Assembly: GCF_011799805.1 (NCBI RefSeq)
Contig: NZ_WXUB01000002.1
Span: 1,240,001 to 1,304,000, forward strand
DNA: 64,000 bases
From: Maribellus sediminis
Lineage (GTDB): Bacteria; Bacteroidota; Bacteroidia; Bacteroidales; Prolixibacteraceae
Direction of reading: 5' to 3'
Shown here: in pieces, positions 55,101 to 62,229 of the stretch
Numbering within the stretch: position 1 is the first letter of the stretch
Layout: each line of letters starts with the position of its first letter
Program-made: the position numbers and the translations under genes
Notes under the pieces: model-generated
What the model saw: only the letters and a program-made list of their open reading frames with translations
Databases searched by the model: none
What the model was told of the DNA's origin: nothing

Positions 55101-55692
55101 CGTTCTGGTAATGGATACCGAGGTTTACTCAAACACCGGAGGTCAGGCTTCAAAATCTACACCTGTTGGTGCTGTTGCCAAATTCGCAGCTTCGGGTAAA
55201 AAGATCCGTAAAAAAGACCTTGGTGCCATGATGATGAGCTATGGTTATGTTTATGTTGCTCAAGTAGCAATGGGAGCTAACCAGTCGCAGTACTTCAAAG
55301 CGCTGAAAGAAGCTGAAGCTTACCCGGGTCCATCACTTATTATTGCTTATTCTCCTTGTATCAACCACGGTTTACGTGCCAGCATGGGTCGTACTCAGGA
55401 AGAAGAGAAGAAAGCAGTTGAAGCAGGATACTGGCAGTTGTACCGTTACAACCCGCTATTGGAAACAGAAGGTAAAAACCCATTCCAATTGGATTCAAAA
55501 GAACCGGATTGGAGTAAATTCCAGGGCTTCCTGAATGGCGAGGTTCGTTATACTTCACTGAAGAAATCGTTCCCTGCTCAGGCTGATGAACTATTCACTG
55601 CAGCTGAAGACAATGCAAAATGGCGCTACCAGTCGTATGTACGCATGGCTGCCATGGACTACTCGACTCCAGAAGTAAAGGTTGAAGAATAA
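52129..55692 (+). CDS. nifJ: pyruvate:ferredoxin (flavodoxin) oxidoreductase, single chain
   Basis: Oxygen-sensitive TPP/4Fe4S enzyme: pyruvate + CoA + oxidised ferredoxin to acetyl-CoA + CO2 + reduced ferredoxin. 1187 residues, full length. Order: alpha-like domain (CDGNYAAAYMSYMFSEVA), CoA-binding region, gamma domain, two ferredoxin motifs (CIQCNQCSYVCP and CTGCGNCADVCP), and the TPP domain with CAGCGETPY, GDGWAYDIGYGGLDH and NTGGQ. Reduced ferredoxin can be used by the Rnf complex encoded 2 kb upstream. A strong terminator follows. Confidence 0.97.
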   Translation: MAKQKKMVTCDGNYAAAYMSYMFSEVACIYPITPSSTMAEYVDEWAAFGKKNMFGRPVRLAEMQSEAGAAGAVHGALQSGALTSTYTASQGLLLMIPNMYKIAGELLPTVFHVSARALAGHALSIFGDHSDVYAARQTGFAMLAAGSVQEEMDLAGVAHLATLKSRVPFLAFFDGFRTSHEVQKIEAIEMEDMIPLVDQDAIQAFRDRALNPENPVTRGTAQNPDIFFQAKESANKFYDAVPDIVADYMDEISKLTGRKYRPFDYYGAPDAENIIIAMGSVTETIKETIDYLASQGKKVGLISVHLFRPFSAKHFVEALPATVKRIAVLDRAKEPGAGGEPLFLDIRSHFYGTENAPIIVGGRYGLGSKDTTPSQILSVYENLEMNEPKNAFTVGIVDDVTFTSLPLKEEIDITPKGTYQAKFYGLGSDGTVGANKNSIKIIGDSTDKSCQGYFQYDSKKSGGFTCSHLRFGDAPIRSTYLVTTPDFVACHVPAYLHLYDVLKGLKKGGSFLLNSIWDEEETKNQLPDHMKKYLADNEINFYIINGTKLGEEIGLGTRTNTIMQSAFFKITGVIPYEMAVEQMKAAIVKSYGKKGEHIVNMNFAAVEAGGLNVVKVDVPAEWKSIVVGETEEATDRPAYIAKVVDVINAQKGDDLPVSTFAGSEDGQFPLGTAAFEKRGIAVNVPEWQADNCIQCNQCSYVCPHAAIRPFLMTEEEVDAAPAGTEVRTATPSKMFGGLNFRIQVSPLDCTGCGNCADVCPSKEKSLIMKPLATQEAEVERWNYMDKKVTVKEKVVDKTKSVKNSQFAQPLFEFSGACAGCGETPYIKLITQLYGERMMVANATGCSSIYGGSAPSTPYCKHKESGHGPAWANSLFEDNAEYGFGFAEGVSAQRNRIADIMSTALSNGASDAEKEAFAEWLQNKDNADGSVIATNKVLDVIKSSDSNYAKEIMSLKQYLVKKSIWVFGGDGWAYDIGYGGLDHVMASGEDVNVLVMDTEVYSNTGGQASKSTPVGAVAKFAASGKKIRKKDLGAMMMSYGYVYVAQVAMGANQSQYFKALKEAEAYPGPSLIIAYSPCINHGLRASMGRTQEEEKKAVEAGYWQLYRYNPLLETEGKNPFQLDSKEPDWSKFQGFLNGEVRYTSLKKSFPAQADELFTAAEDNAKWRYQSYVRMAAMDYSTPEVKVEE

Positions 55693-55751
55693 AAAAAAGA
55701 CCTTATTATAGTACAAAGCCGCTGGCCTCAATTGAAGCCAGCGGCTTTTTT
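55684..55751. repeat. direct repeat, copy 1 (nifJ 3' end plus terminator)
   Basis: 68 bp from the last nifJ codons (GAAGAATAA) through the terminator. It is nearly the same as 56301-56365, 617 bp downstream; differences are a few indels and substitutions in the spacer and one C/T in the loop. Between the copies lies the toxin-antitoxin module. Confidence 0.85.
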
Positions 55752-55752
55752 T
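55715..55752 (+). terminator. nifJ terminator
   Basis: 12-bp stem AAAGCCGCTGGC / GCCAGCGGCTTT with a 10-nt loop, followed by T to 55752. Confidence 0.92.
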
Positions 55753-55780
55753 GTTTCTGTATTTTTATAAAATAGATTTG
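55750..55780 (+). promoter_or_regulatory. promoter of the toxin-antitoxin module
   Basis: TTTG (55750-55753), the end of the terminator T run, is 19 bp before TAGATTTG (55773-55780). A second -7-like TAACTTTG starts at 55781. The promoter thus begins inside the nifJ terminator. Confidence 0.62.
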
Positions 55781-55810
55781 TAACTTTGTGATTATCAATT
55801 TTACTTGAGA

Positions 55811-56014
55811 ATGGGAGCACTACGCGAACAATACATTGAAGACGATCAAGGACGAAGGGTTGCAGTTATATTGCCAATTGCTGAATACGAGATGATGCTT
55901 GAAAAGTTGGAAGAACTGGAAGATATAAGGCTTTACGACAAGGCAAAATCCAAAAACGAAGTTGCTGAATCTTTCGAAGAGTACGTGGCAAAGCGTAGGA
56001 AAAGGAATGGCTAA
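55811..56014 (+). CDS. antitoxin, Phd/YefM-like
   Basis: 67 residues from the ATG at 55811 (MGALREQYIEDDQGRRVAV). The pattern DDQGRRVAVILPIAEYEMML and the acidic/helical C-terminus (LEELEDIRLYDKAK) fit the short antitoxins paired with RelE/ParE toxins in Bacteroidota. An upstream TTG at 55805 would add two residues. It overlaps the toxin start by 8 bp (ATGGCTAA). The N-terminal part should bind its own promoter. Confidence 0.88.
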   Translation: MGALREQYIEDDQGRRVAVILPIAEYEMMLEKLEELEDIRLYDKAKSKNEVAESFEEYVAKRRKRNG

Positions 56015-56267
56015 GTATTCAATAAAAATCACACAAACTGCACAAAAGCAACTGGATAAATTACCCCAACAGGTTGCTGATTCATTAATTGAGGTTATCC
56101 TGAGTCTTGCTCTGAATCCCCGTCCCGTTGGATATATAAAATTGAAAGGCCGAAATGCCTACCGGGTTCGTAAAAATAACTATCGTATTATTTATGAAAT
56201 CATGGACAATGTGCTGATTGTAACAATCATAACTATTGGACACAGAAAAGAGATTTACAGGAAATAA
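56007..56267 (+). CDS. RelE/ParE-family toxin
   Basis: 86 residues from the ATG at 56007 (MAKYSIKITQTAQKQLDKLP). Family pattern complete: KQLDKLPQQV, LKGRNAYRVRKNNYRIIYEI and TIITIGHRKEIYRK with the C-terminal His/Arg/Tyr residues that serve mRNA cleavage in RelE. Unlike the module at 689-1158, it is intact. Cotranslated with the antitoxin. Confidence 0.92.
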   Translation: MAKYSIKITQTAQKQLDKLPQQVADSLIEVILSLALNPRPVGYIKLKGRNAYRVRKNNYRIIYEIMDNVLIVTIITIGHRKEIYRK

Positions 56268-56300
56268 CCCACATTGGATTATTCAATTTCGATAGTAAAA

Positions 56301-56365
56301 GAAGAATAAAAAAACCTGCATTATATTCAAAGCCGCTGGCCTTAATTGAAGCCAGCGGCTTTTTT
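56301..56365. repeat. direct repeat, copy 2 of the nifJ 3' end
   Basis: 65 bp beginning GAAGAATAA, near-identical to 55684-55751. The nifJ-like codons before the TAA are not in any ORF here. It includes the second terminator (56329-56365). Confidence 0.85.
56329..56365 (+). terminator. terminator of the toxin-antitoxin module (copy of the nifJ terminator)
   Basis: Same 12-bp stem AAAGCCGCTGGC / GCCAGCGGCTTT, loop differing by one base from copy 1, followed by six T. Confidence 0.9.
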
Positions 56366-56405
56366 ATGCGTTGAATACCAAATTGATTTAACAAAACTAT
56401 TCTGT

Positions 56406-57230
56406 TTAAACCGAGGCCAGCACATCAATTAGGTGCTTGCAACCACCATTTTGAATATATTCTGAGTGTTCTTCCACAGTAGAAAACTTTCTTCCACACA
56501 GTTCACTGCATTTTACTTTCCCATCAGTTTCGTGCAGGAATCGTTTTAATACATCCTGCCCTTCCGGAATTTTAAAAGTAGTATCGTTCGGATGTTTTTT
56601 AAACCATTCTTCGGAACGAAGGTAAACTGCTGCTCCCAAAGCGCCACAGGCATTCCCGCTCAAACCAATGCCTCCGGCAAAACCTGCCAGCATCATCGCT
56701 TTTTCTTTGCTTGCTCCCATTTTTTCGGCCAACACCGAAGCACAGCTCACAACATTACCTTCCTCTGTGCCATTTTCAACAAGACCTTTCTCAGCCGCTG
56801 CAACAGCTTCGGGTGCCCATTTACCGATCAAACGCGCACAACCCAGAGGTTTCCCTGTAATAAAATACTTTACCATTCCCCACACCGAAGTTTGGTTGCA
56901 TTTTGTAATCACCCTGCAATCGACACTTACACTTCGCTGTTCAAAAGATTGAATCAGTTCGGCAGATGACTTAATCGCAAGTTCTGTTGCCCGGTTGGTA
57001 TTTTCAGTTCTTCTCCATGCTACGGAACCAACAGCCATTGCTGCTCCCCAAAGCATGCCGCACTGATGTCCTTCCTGCATAATTCCACCGCAAAGCGGGC
57101 CACTGGCTTTTTCTACTACTACATCAGGCTGCCCTAGATGCTGATTAACCACTGCATTTAATGCCCCGGTACAGCCAAGTTTAAACAGAAGTTTCCGTGC
57201 TTCTTTTCTGATTGTGAGTGTGTTTTCCAT
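56406..57230 (-). CDS. C_GCAxxG_C_C family protein
   Basis: 274 residues. Two copies of the Cys-rich pattern: CTGALNAV then GPLCGGIMQEGHQCGMLWG, and later GIGLSGNACGALGAA, with further Cys (CRVITKCNQ, CASVLAEK, CSELCGRKF). Members are predicted redox or metal-binding proteins; no activity is established. It is the last gene of a minus-strand operon after an XRE regulator and a membrane protein. Confidence 0.85.
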   Translation of the reverse strand: MENTLTIRKEARKLLFKLGCTGALNAVVNQHLGQPDVVVEKASGPLCGGIMQEGHQCGMLWGAAMAVGSVAWRRTENTNRATELAIKSSAELIQSFEQRSVSVDCRVITKCNQTSVWGMVKYFITGKPLGCARLIGKWAPEAVAAAEKGLVENGTEEGNVVSCASVLAEKMGASKEKAMMLAGFAGGIGLSGNACGALGAAVYLRSEEWFKKHPNDTTFKIPEGQDVLKRFLHETDGKVKCSELCGRKFSTVEEHSEYIQNGGCKHLIDVLASV

Positions 57231-57233
57231 TAT

Positions 57234-57455
57234 TTAAATGCTTTCGGGTTCGTAGCTAAAAACTTCACCAATCTCTTTCCCAAAAACATAGGCGATTTTA
57301 AACGCCAGTTCCAGCGAGGGCGAATACTTGTTCTTTTCGATGGCTACAATAGTCTGTCGTGAAGCACCCACTTTGTCCGCCAGTTCCTGTTGTGTCATCT
57401 CACCGGCATCGAAACGAAGCCGCCTGATATTGTTTTGAATGGCTTTCTTCTTCAT
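57234..57455 (-). CDS. XRE-family transcriptional regulator
   Basis: 73 residues, a lone helix-turn-helix (MTQQELADKVGASRQTIVAI, then ALELAF-like helix) of the small repressor type common next to DUF2178-like membrane proteins. Three bases after the membrane-protein gene and 3 bp before the C_GCAxxG_C_C gene, so it should be translated with both. Likely autoregulates via the palindrome at 57972-57983. Confidence 0.92.
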   Translation of the reverse strand: MKKKAIQNNIRRLRFDAGEMTQQELADKVGASRQTIVAIEKNKYSPSLELAFKIAYVFGKEIGEVFSYEPESI

Positions 57456-57457
57456 GT

Positions 57458-57904
57458 TTACAGGCCCCTTCTGTGAAGAAACAACTGTGTTCCGTTATCG
57501 ACAATTTCCGACAGCAAACCACTTACAACAAAGATGATAAAAAGGAGGTACACCGGGTATCCTATCGCGAGACCGATGATTCCTAGAACAAAACCGCCTG
57601 AAAAAACATAATGAGAATTGCGTGTCCCGATCAGTTTGATCATTTTGGCGCGTTCATCTTCCACCGGAGCTTTTGTTTCGCGCGTTGCAATCGCGTTGAT
57701 GATGTGAAACACAATGTAAATGATAATTCGAGCCACGATTGTAACTACCACAAATACGAGAAATATTTTTCCCCATTCGTTAAGATCCTGTGTCAGATCA
57801 TACACACCCGCCAGGTGCTTTTGATAAACAATCCAGCTGTAAACAAGTGTGATTATTAAACCACTGAAGATGTTTACCACGTTTTCTTTTTCCTGATAAG
57901 ACAT
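57458..57904 (-). CDS. four-pass membrane protein (DUF2178-like)
   Basis: 148 residues; four membrane segments (about 11-28, 47-68, 104-122, 122-140). A DERAKMIKLIGTRN loop between helices 2 and 3 recalls the DERD motif of DUF2178-type proteins. These are often paired with small XRE regulators, as here; the function is unknown. Confidence 0.8.
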   Translation of the reverse strand: MSYQEKENVVNIFSGLIITLVYSWIVYQKHLAGVYDLTQDLNEWGKIFLVFVVVTIVARIIIYIVFHIINAIATRETKAPVEDERAKMIKLIGTRNSHYVFSGGFVLGIIGLAIGYPVYLLFIIFVVSGLLSEIVDNGTQLFLHRRGL

Positions 57905-57951
57905 TGTTTAATTGTTTAAAATGTTAGACTCTGTGTTAATTATTTTCGACT

Positions 57952-57983
57952 CAAAGTTATTTATTTCTTACATTGTGTACAAT
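57952..57983 (-). promoter_or_regulatory. promoter and candidate operator of the XRE operon
   Basis: Minus strand TAACTTTG (57959-57952) is the -7 box. A TTG about 20 bp upstream is the -33 box and lies within ATTGTGTACAAT (57972-57983), an inverted repeat ATTGT-GT-ACAAT. An operator over the -33 box fits repression by the XRE protein. Confidence 0.5.
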
Positions 57984-58081
57984 ATTTTTTACATGTATTT
58001 GTTAAAAATTTTTGACACAACAAATCACAAAGCTGATTTTAAGCAACTTACATTTCAGAATCTTTCTGTAAGAAAAAGCTT

Positions 58082-59611
58082 CTACTGATTTCGAGAGGAA
58101 TAGACAATCAAATCGTTAAGATCGACATGATAGTGCTGAGTCGGATTCTTTAAGGTAATTCTTACTTTATGATCTCCTTCCGGCAGCCGGTATTTCCAGC
58201 TTACTTCGTGACGCCGTTTCGAAAAAGCAGTGGGCATGGTAAATTGTTCAGGTTCTCCCCCGTCGACACTCATTTCAAGCTCGAGAATCTTATTTTCCAA
58301 CTCTTCTTCTTTCTGCGCCACTCCCGTTAATACAAAACCATTCCCGTTGAATTCTACCACTACTTCAGTATTTTCAGCATCTAACTGCTTGCCTATTACA
58401 GTTCTTTCTTTCGGAAAATGTCCTTCGAAAGCTACTTCCAAAACAACGGCCTGAACTTCCTGGGTTGGCAATGCGATTGTTTCACCCCCGATCTTTCCTC
58501 CATTTCTTGAAATCACTTCCAGTGCATGTTTCAGCCCGATTTCATACACATCCTTTAACGACATTGTGGTGTATTTAAAATCAAGATCTTCCACCGGTAG
58601 AAGTGGCTTTTTCCATTCTTCCGGGATATTGGAATAACCGATCATGGTTCCCAGAATACCCGCAGCACTTGCCGGATTGCAATCCGAATCCTGTCCGCAA
58701 CGTGTTGAAACATCAATCGTTTTGGAGTAATCACCTTCACCGTACAACAAGCCCGTAACAATGTAAGCTGCATTGATCTTTGCATCAATATCAAACTCTT
58801 TATAAACACCGTCGGGACAACCAATATCGTGCGACCATTTATTCTGAATTTCGGCCCAGGTTTGTTGCCAGTCGTTTGGATACTTTTTGTGCCAGGCAAT
58901 CACATCGCTAATGCACCTGTAAAACTCCGATTCTACAGGAATCGCCTTCAACGCTTCGTTCACTACAAATTCGATATCTTCCGAAACAAAAGCAAGCGAA
59001 TACATGACAGCCACATACACACCGCCATACCAGCCGTCGCCGTAATTCATAATGTGTCCGATCTTTTCACAGATCTCAGTAGCAGTGTTCACCATTCCCG
59101 GCGACATCAGTCCGGCAAAATCGGCTTCAATCTGAAAATCAATATCATCGGCATGCGGATTGTTGATCCAGTGTCCCGATTCAGGTGGCATAATCCCGTT
59201 CAAAATATTGTAACGAGCTGCCTGGTTGGCGTGCCACAACATGTATTCGGCATTGGCAAAAGCCAACGCATGCGAACGTGCCGGCGCATCGATTCCTTCT
59301 TTTTCAAAAACATCGACAAACGTGAGATCCATGTAAACATCGTCGTACAAACCGGGGGCATTTTTGTAGTACCAGAGACAACGGTTTTCATCCCAGGGAA
59401 TTAGAACCGAGTCGTCCACCATTCTCCCGAGATAACGAAATTCGGTAGGTCCGCCGTAAGTGCAACCAATTACCTGGCCGGCCCAGCCACCATTTATTTT
59501 ATCCTGAAGTTCGGCTTTGGTAAGTGACGTTTTGATAACAGCTTCGCTGCTTTGTTGCTGGGTGCAGGAAACAAAAATTACAAGAAGACTAAGAAGGCTT
59601 AAACGTCTCAT
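58082..59611 (-). CDS. secreted ADP-ribosylglycohydrolase-family lipoprotein
   Basis: 509 residues. Lipobox at SLLVIFVSC predicts an outer lipoprotein. The ADP-ribosylglycohydrolase fold follows: GGWAGQVIGCTYGGPTEF, DDVYMDLTFVDVF (metal Asp pair), the segment HADDIDFQIEADFAGLM, and CGQDSDCNPASAAGI with the metal-binding D-S-D. A C-terminal beta-sandwich of about 120 residues (EFNGNGFVLTGVAQKEEEL) could bind carbohydrate. The family is usually cytosolic; a secreted form suggests another substrate, perhaps a glycan. Monocistronic. Confidence 0.88.
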   Translation of the reverse strand: MRRLSLLSLLVIFVSCTQQQSSEAVIKTSLTKAELQDKINGGWAGQVIGCTYGGPTEFRYLGRMVDDSVLIPWDENRCLWYYKNAPGLYDDVYMDLTFVDVFEKEGIDAPARSHALAFANAEYMLWHANQAARYNILNGIMPPESGHWINNPHADDIDFQIEADFAGLMSPGMVNTATEICEKIGHIMNYGDGWYGGVYVAVMYSLAFVSEDIEFVVNEALKAIPVESEFYRCISDVIAWHKKYPNDWQQTWAEIQNKWSHDIGCPDGVYKEFDIDAKINAAYIVTGLLYGEGDYSKTIDVSTRCGQDSDCNPASAAGILGTMIGYSNIPEEWKKPLLPVEDLDFKYTTMSLKDVYEIGLKHALEVISRNGGKIGGETIALPTQEVQAVVLEVAFEGHFPKERTVIGKQLDAENTEVVVEFNGNGFVLTGVAQKEEELENKILELEMSVDGGEPEQFTMPTAFSKRRHEVSWKYRLPEGDHKVRITLKNPTQHYHVDLNDLIVYSSRNQ

Positions 59612-59702
59612 GTTTACAGGTATTATTGGTTTAAGTACAACTAAAATTAATTGCTAATATACCTGAAAACAGAAATAATTTCACCAGAAAACCGAATTAA
59701 CT

Positions 59703-60125
59703 TCAGGCGATACTTTCTGCGTAATTTTTAAAATTATTCAGAATGGCCTGCCAGCCATCACGCTGGGCTTCTGAAGGATGTACATTTTCGGGATCGAAAG
59801 TTTCCGACACCCGGGTTTCATCACCGGTTTGTACAAACTCGATGTTCACCATTCGTTCATCTTCAATGCGGTAAACGATACTTTCGTGCTCCTCCACAAC
59901 CAAATAACGGCCCTTAAAATTAAAGCCAACGCTACCGTCGTGTGCCTCCATGCGGTAATTGAATTTTCCGCCGGGACGAAGGTCATTATTGGCTTCGGGG
60001 CACTTCCAGTCGGAAGAAGCAAAGTTCCATTTTGTAATGTGCTGTGGATCGGTAAAACATTCCCAGGCTTTTTCGACGGGGACTTTCATGGTGATCTCCA
60101 CCTTGATCTTTTCTCTGGTTTCCAT
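59703..60125 (-). CDS. SRPBCC (AHSA1-like) domain protein
   Basis: 140 residues, one START-like SRPBCC fold with KVEITMKVPVEKAWECFTDP and ITKWNFASSDWKCPEA, ending in GWQAILNNFKNY, the helix that closes the cavity. Members bind hydrophobic ligands. No partner gene. Confidence 0.88.
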   Translation of the reverse strand: METREKIKVEITMKVPVEKAWECFTDPQHITKWNFASSDWKCPEANNDLRPGGKFNYRMEAHDGSVGFNFKGRYLVVEEHESIVYRIEDERMVNIEFVQTGDETRVSETFDPENVHPSEAQRDGWQAILNNFKNYAESIA

Positions 60126-60319
60126 AACCTAATTGGATTATTTAACTTGAATACCTGTGGCATTCAAAAAAGTTAATACAAAATTCTGCGGGGTTTGGTT
60201 TTGGAAATGGAATAAAGCGAGACGTACGAAGAACGCCGGGGCTTGATACAAGAAATTGTACTCAGCTTTAAATTCCTTCTAAAGTTAAGTTCTTTTCAAA
60301 CTTAAATCAAGCCGAAAGC

Positions 60320-60994
60320 TCAATTAAGCTGTTTTTGGCGACTCACCATTTCGTTTATCCAGATTGGAGCAAAGGGCGAAGTACAACCTTTCGATACCGG
60401 ATAATCGCGGTACATGCCCAGTTTTTCACCTATTGAAATGGCTCTTTCACGGAGTTCAGGAAAATGAATTCCGATTCCGGCAAGTGTGAAATTCATGGTC
60501 CACTGAACTTCTGAAGCAGCATCTTCCGCCTCCGATTCGATTCGGTTTAAAAGCGAAGGAATGTCCAGTCCTTCGTTATTCTTAATTACCCGTTCGTTGG
60601 TAAGGCTCCAGCCACAACGCGCGGCCATCGGTACTTCCGATTCGAGCCATATAAGGCGAAGTTCTTCTTTATTCGGATGATGATTAATGACGTATGAATT
60701 GAGCCAGTCGGCTACTCGTACAAACTTCATTGAATGCACCAACTTATCCAGCTCATCGGCTGAAAGCGCCTTGACGTCCATAATAAGAATGGCCAGAAAA
60801 CGTGCGTCAACGTTTCCTGTTTCCCAGAGTTCCATGGCTAGTTGATGATCCTTTTTAATGCTTTTTGCAATTTTCCTCAGATCGCCCAGCTTTACACCGT
60901 ATTGATTATCAGGTGCGCCCTGCTTTGTGTTTTGTTTTCGCGTCTTCTCATCGCCCAACATTTCCAGTTGAGCCAGTGTTTCTTTTAGTGTCAT
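60320..60994 (-). CDS. DNA alkylation repair protein (AlkD-like)
   Basis: 224 residues of HEAT-like helical repeats. The family pattern DNQYGVKLGDLRKIAKSIKK, LWETGNVDARFLAILIMD and ADWLNSYVINHH is visible. AlkD glycosylases remove bulky positively charged alkyl bases; this branch is less studied. The gene lies alone on the minus strand. Confidence 0.85.
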   Translation of the reverse strand: MTLKETLAQLEMLGDEKTRKQNTKQGAPDNQYGVKLGDLRKIAKSIKKDHQLAMELWETGNVDARFLAILIMDVKALSADELDKLVHSMKFVRVADWLNSYVINHHPNKEELRLIWLESEVPMAARCGWSLTNERVIKNNEGLDIPSLLNRIESEAEDAASEVQWTMNFTLAGIGIHFPELRERAISIGEKLGMYRDYPVSKGCTSPFAPIWINEMVSRQKQLN

Positions 60995-61151
60995 TCAATT
61001 TAATATTGGAAAATATAAACAGAGCTAATATATAAAAAGTTGACAAAGAGAAACAGAAGTGATCAGCAGCTGAACCTCGCCAATAAACACCAACAAACAG
61101 ACATTTAGAAAGATGGAGAAAAAAATTTGTAATTGAATTTGCTGAAAATGC

Positions 61152-61877
61152 TTATCCCTCGATTGAGATCAGATCAACGTATTCGCTACTCCCCTCAACT
61201 TCTTCTTTAACCACACCAACATTTGGGGCATAGTATTTATATTCTGTTGGTTCATCAGGTTCAAGGGCATTCCAGTCGGCAGTCTTCAAACAATGTTCAA
61301 AGGTCCCGTAAGTTGTTGTTACTGTAACATCGAAAGCGATAACTTTTCCCCAATCTTCCGCATTATTGAAATAATACTCCTGACGATATGGCATCTCCAA
61401 AATTGGATTGGCCATCATAATTATTCCGGGTTTGGCCCCATCAACACCGGCTTCAAATGAACCTTCCTTATCTTCAAATACACCATCTTCGTAATTACTT
61501 ACATCTTCTCCCATGTACCATACGTTCCCTGCTTTATCCTGAGCAAACCAGTCGTAAGTTTCTTCTATGGCTTCCCCCTCAAGACTCACCACATCAAGAA
61601 CTACCGTACATTTTATTCCCAAAATCATTTTGGTTTCTGAAAGTACGGTAACAACATCCGTCTCCAAACCATCCTCAGTGGGCGACTGGTAAGTATATAC
61701 CATTCCGGGTCTCAACGGGAAATATACATTTGTAACACTATCGACAAAATTATCGGGATCAATTACGGGATTATAATTTTCATCAAACTGACTGTCTGCA
61801 CAGTCGTCTTTTGAACAGGAGCCGAAGGCAACCAGAAAAGCCACCAGCATAAATACCAAAACATTTTTCAAAATCAT
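61152..61877 (-). CDS. lipoprotein of unknown function
   Basis: 241 residues. Lipobox LVAFGSC at about residues 15-21. A beta-rich body (YFPLRPGMVYTYQSPTEDG, YDWFAQDKAGNVWYMGEDV, EYKYYAPNVGVVKEEV) resembles other Bacteroidota lipoproteins of the same pattern, which I cannot name. No catalytic residues recognised. AT-rich gene of its own, not part of an operon. Confidence 0.82.
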   Translation of the reverse strand: MILKNVLVFMLVAFLVAFGSCSKDDCADSQFDENYNPVIDPDNFVDSVTNVYFPLRPGMVYTYQSPTEDGLETDVVTVLSETKMILGIKCTVVLDVVSLEGEAIEETYDWFAQDKAGNVWYMGEDVSNYEDGVFEDKEGSFEAGVDGAKPGIIMMANPILEMPYRQEYYFNNAEDWGKVIAFDVTVTTTYGTFEHCLKTADWNALEPDEPTEYKYYAPNVGVVKEEVEGSSEYVDLISIEG

Positions 61878-62127
61878 TTTTCACAGCTTATAGAATAATA
61901 CATTTCTTTAACACTCACACGTTTAGACTACGCATTACATTCAATAAAGTTCCTTTGCCAAAAATCAGGAGAAACAACAACAATAGATCCTAAAAAACAC
62001 TCAAAATATCGTTAACATTGGCTTAACCTGTTCAAATTTTTAATCATTCAAAATAGGAATCATAACCCATTGTTTTAATGCATTTTACAGAATTATTCTT
62101 TACTAATAATTCCATTTTTCGTTGCGT

Positions 62128-62141
62128 CGTTAACGTTAACG
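62128..62141. promoter_or_regulatory. LacI-type operator before uxaB
   Basis: CGTTAACGTTAACG is a perfect 14-bp palindrome with the central CG of LacI/GalR-family operators. It overlaps the expected -33 position of the uxaB promoter, where repressor binding would block transcription. The regulator gene is not in the window. Confidence 0.62.
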
Positions 62142-62157
62142 GAACTTATTTTACATC

Positions 62158-62165
62158 TATATTTG
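62158..62165 (+). promoter_or_regulatory. -7 box of the uxaBA operon
   Basis: TATATTTG matches TAnnTTTG, 65 bp before the uxaB ATG and 16 bp after the palindrome. Confidence 0.6.
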
Positions 62166-62229
62166 CCGCTCGAAAAGTAATCGATAACCGAATTGAAGAA
62201 TTAGAAACAACAAGTAAAAGATTAGAACA

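Larger units (their letters stand above)
61878..62229. other. 352-bp intergenic region before the hexuronate genes
   Basis: Mostly AT-rich. It contains the operator-like palindrome (62128-62141) and the uxaB promoter (62158-62165). A possible half site CGTTAAC lies at 62010-62016. No gene is seen. Confidence 0.6.

Noticed and set aside
60240-60313. Inverted words GGCTTGAT/ATCAAGCC near the end of the AlkD-like gene
   Set aside because: 8-bp arms 58 bp apart without a T run; could be chance.
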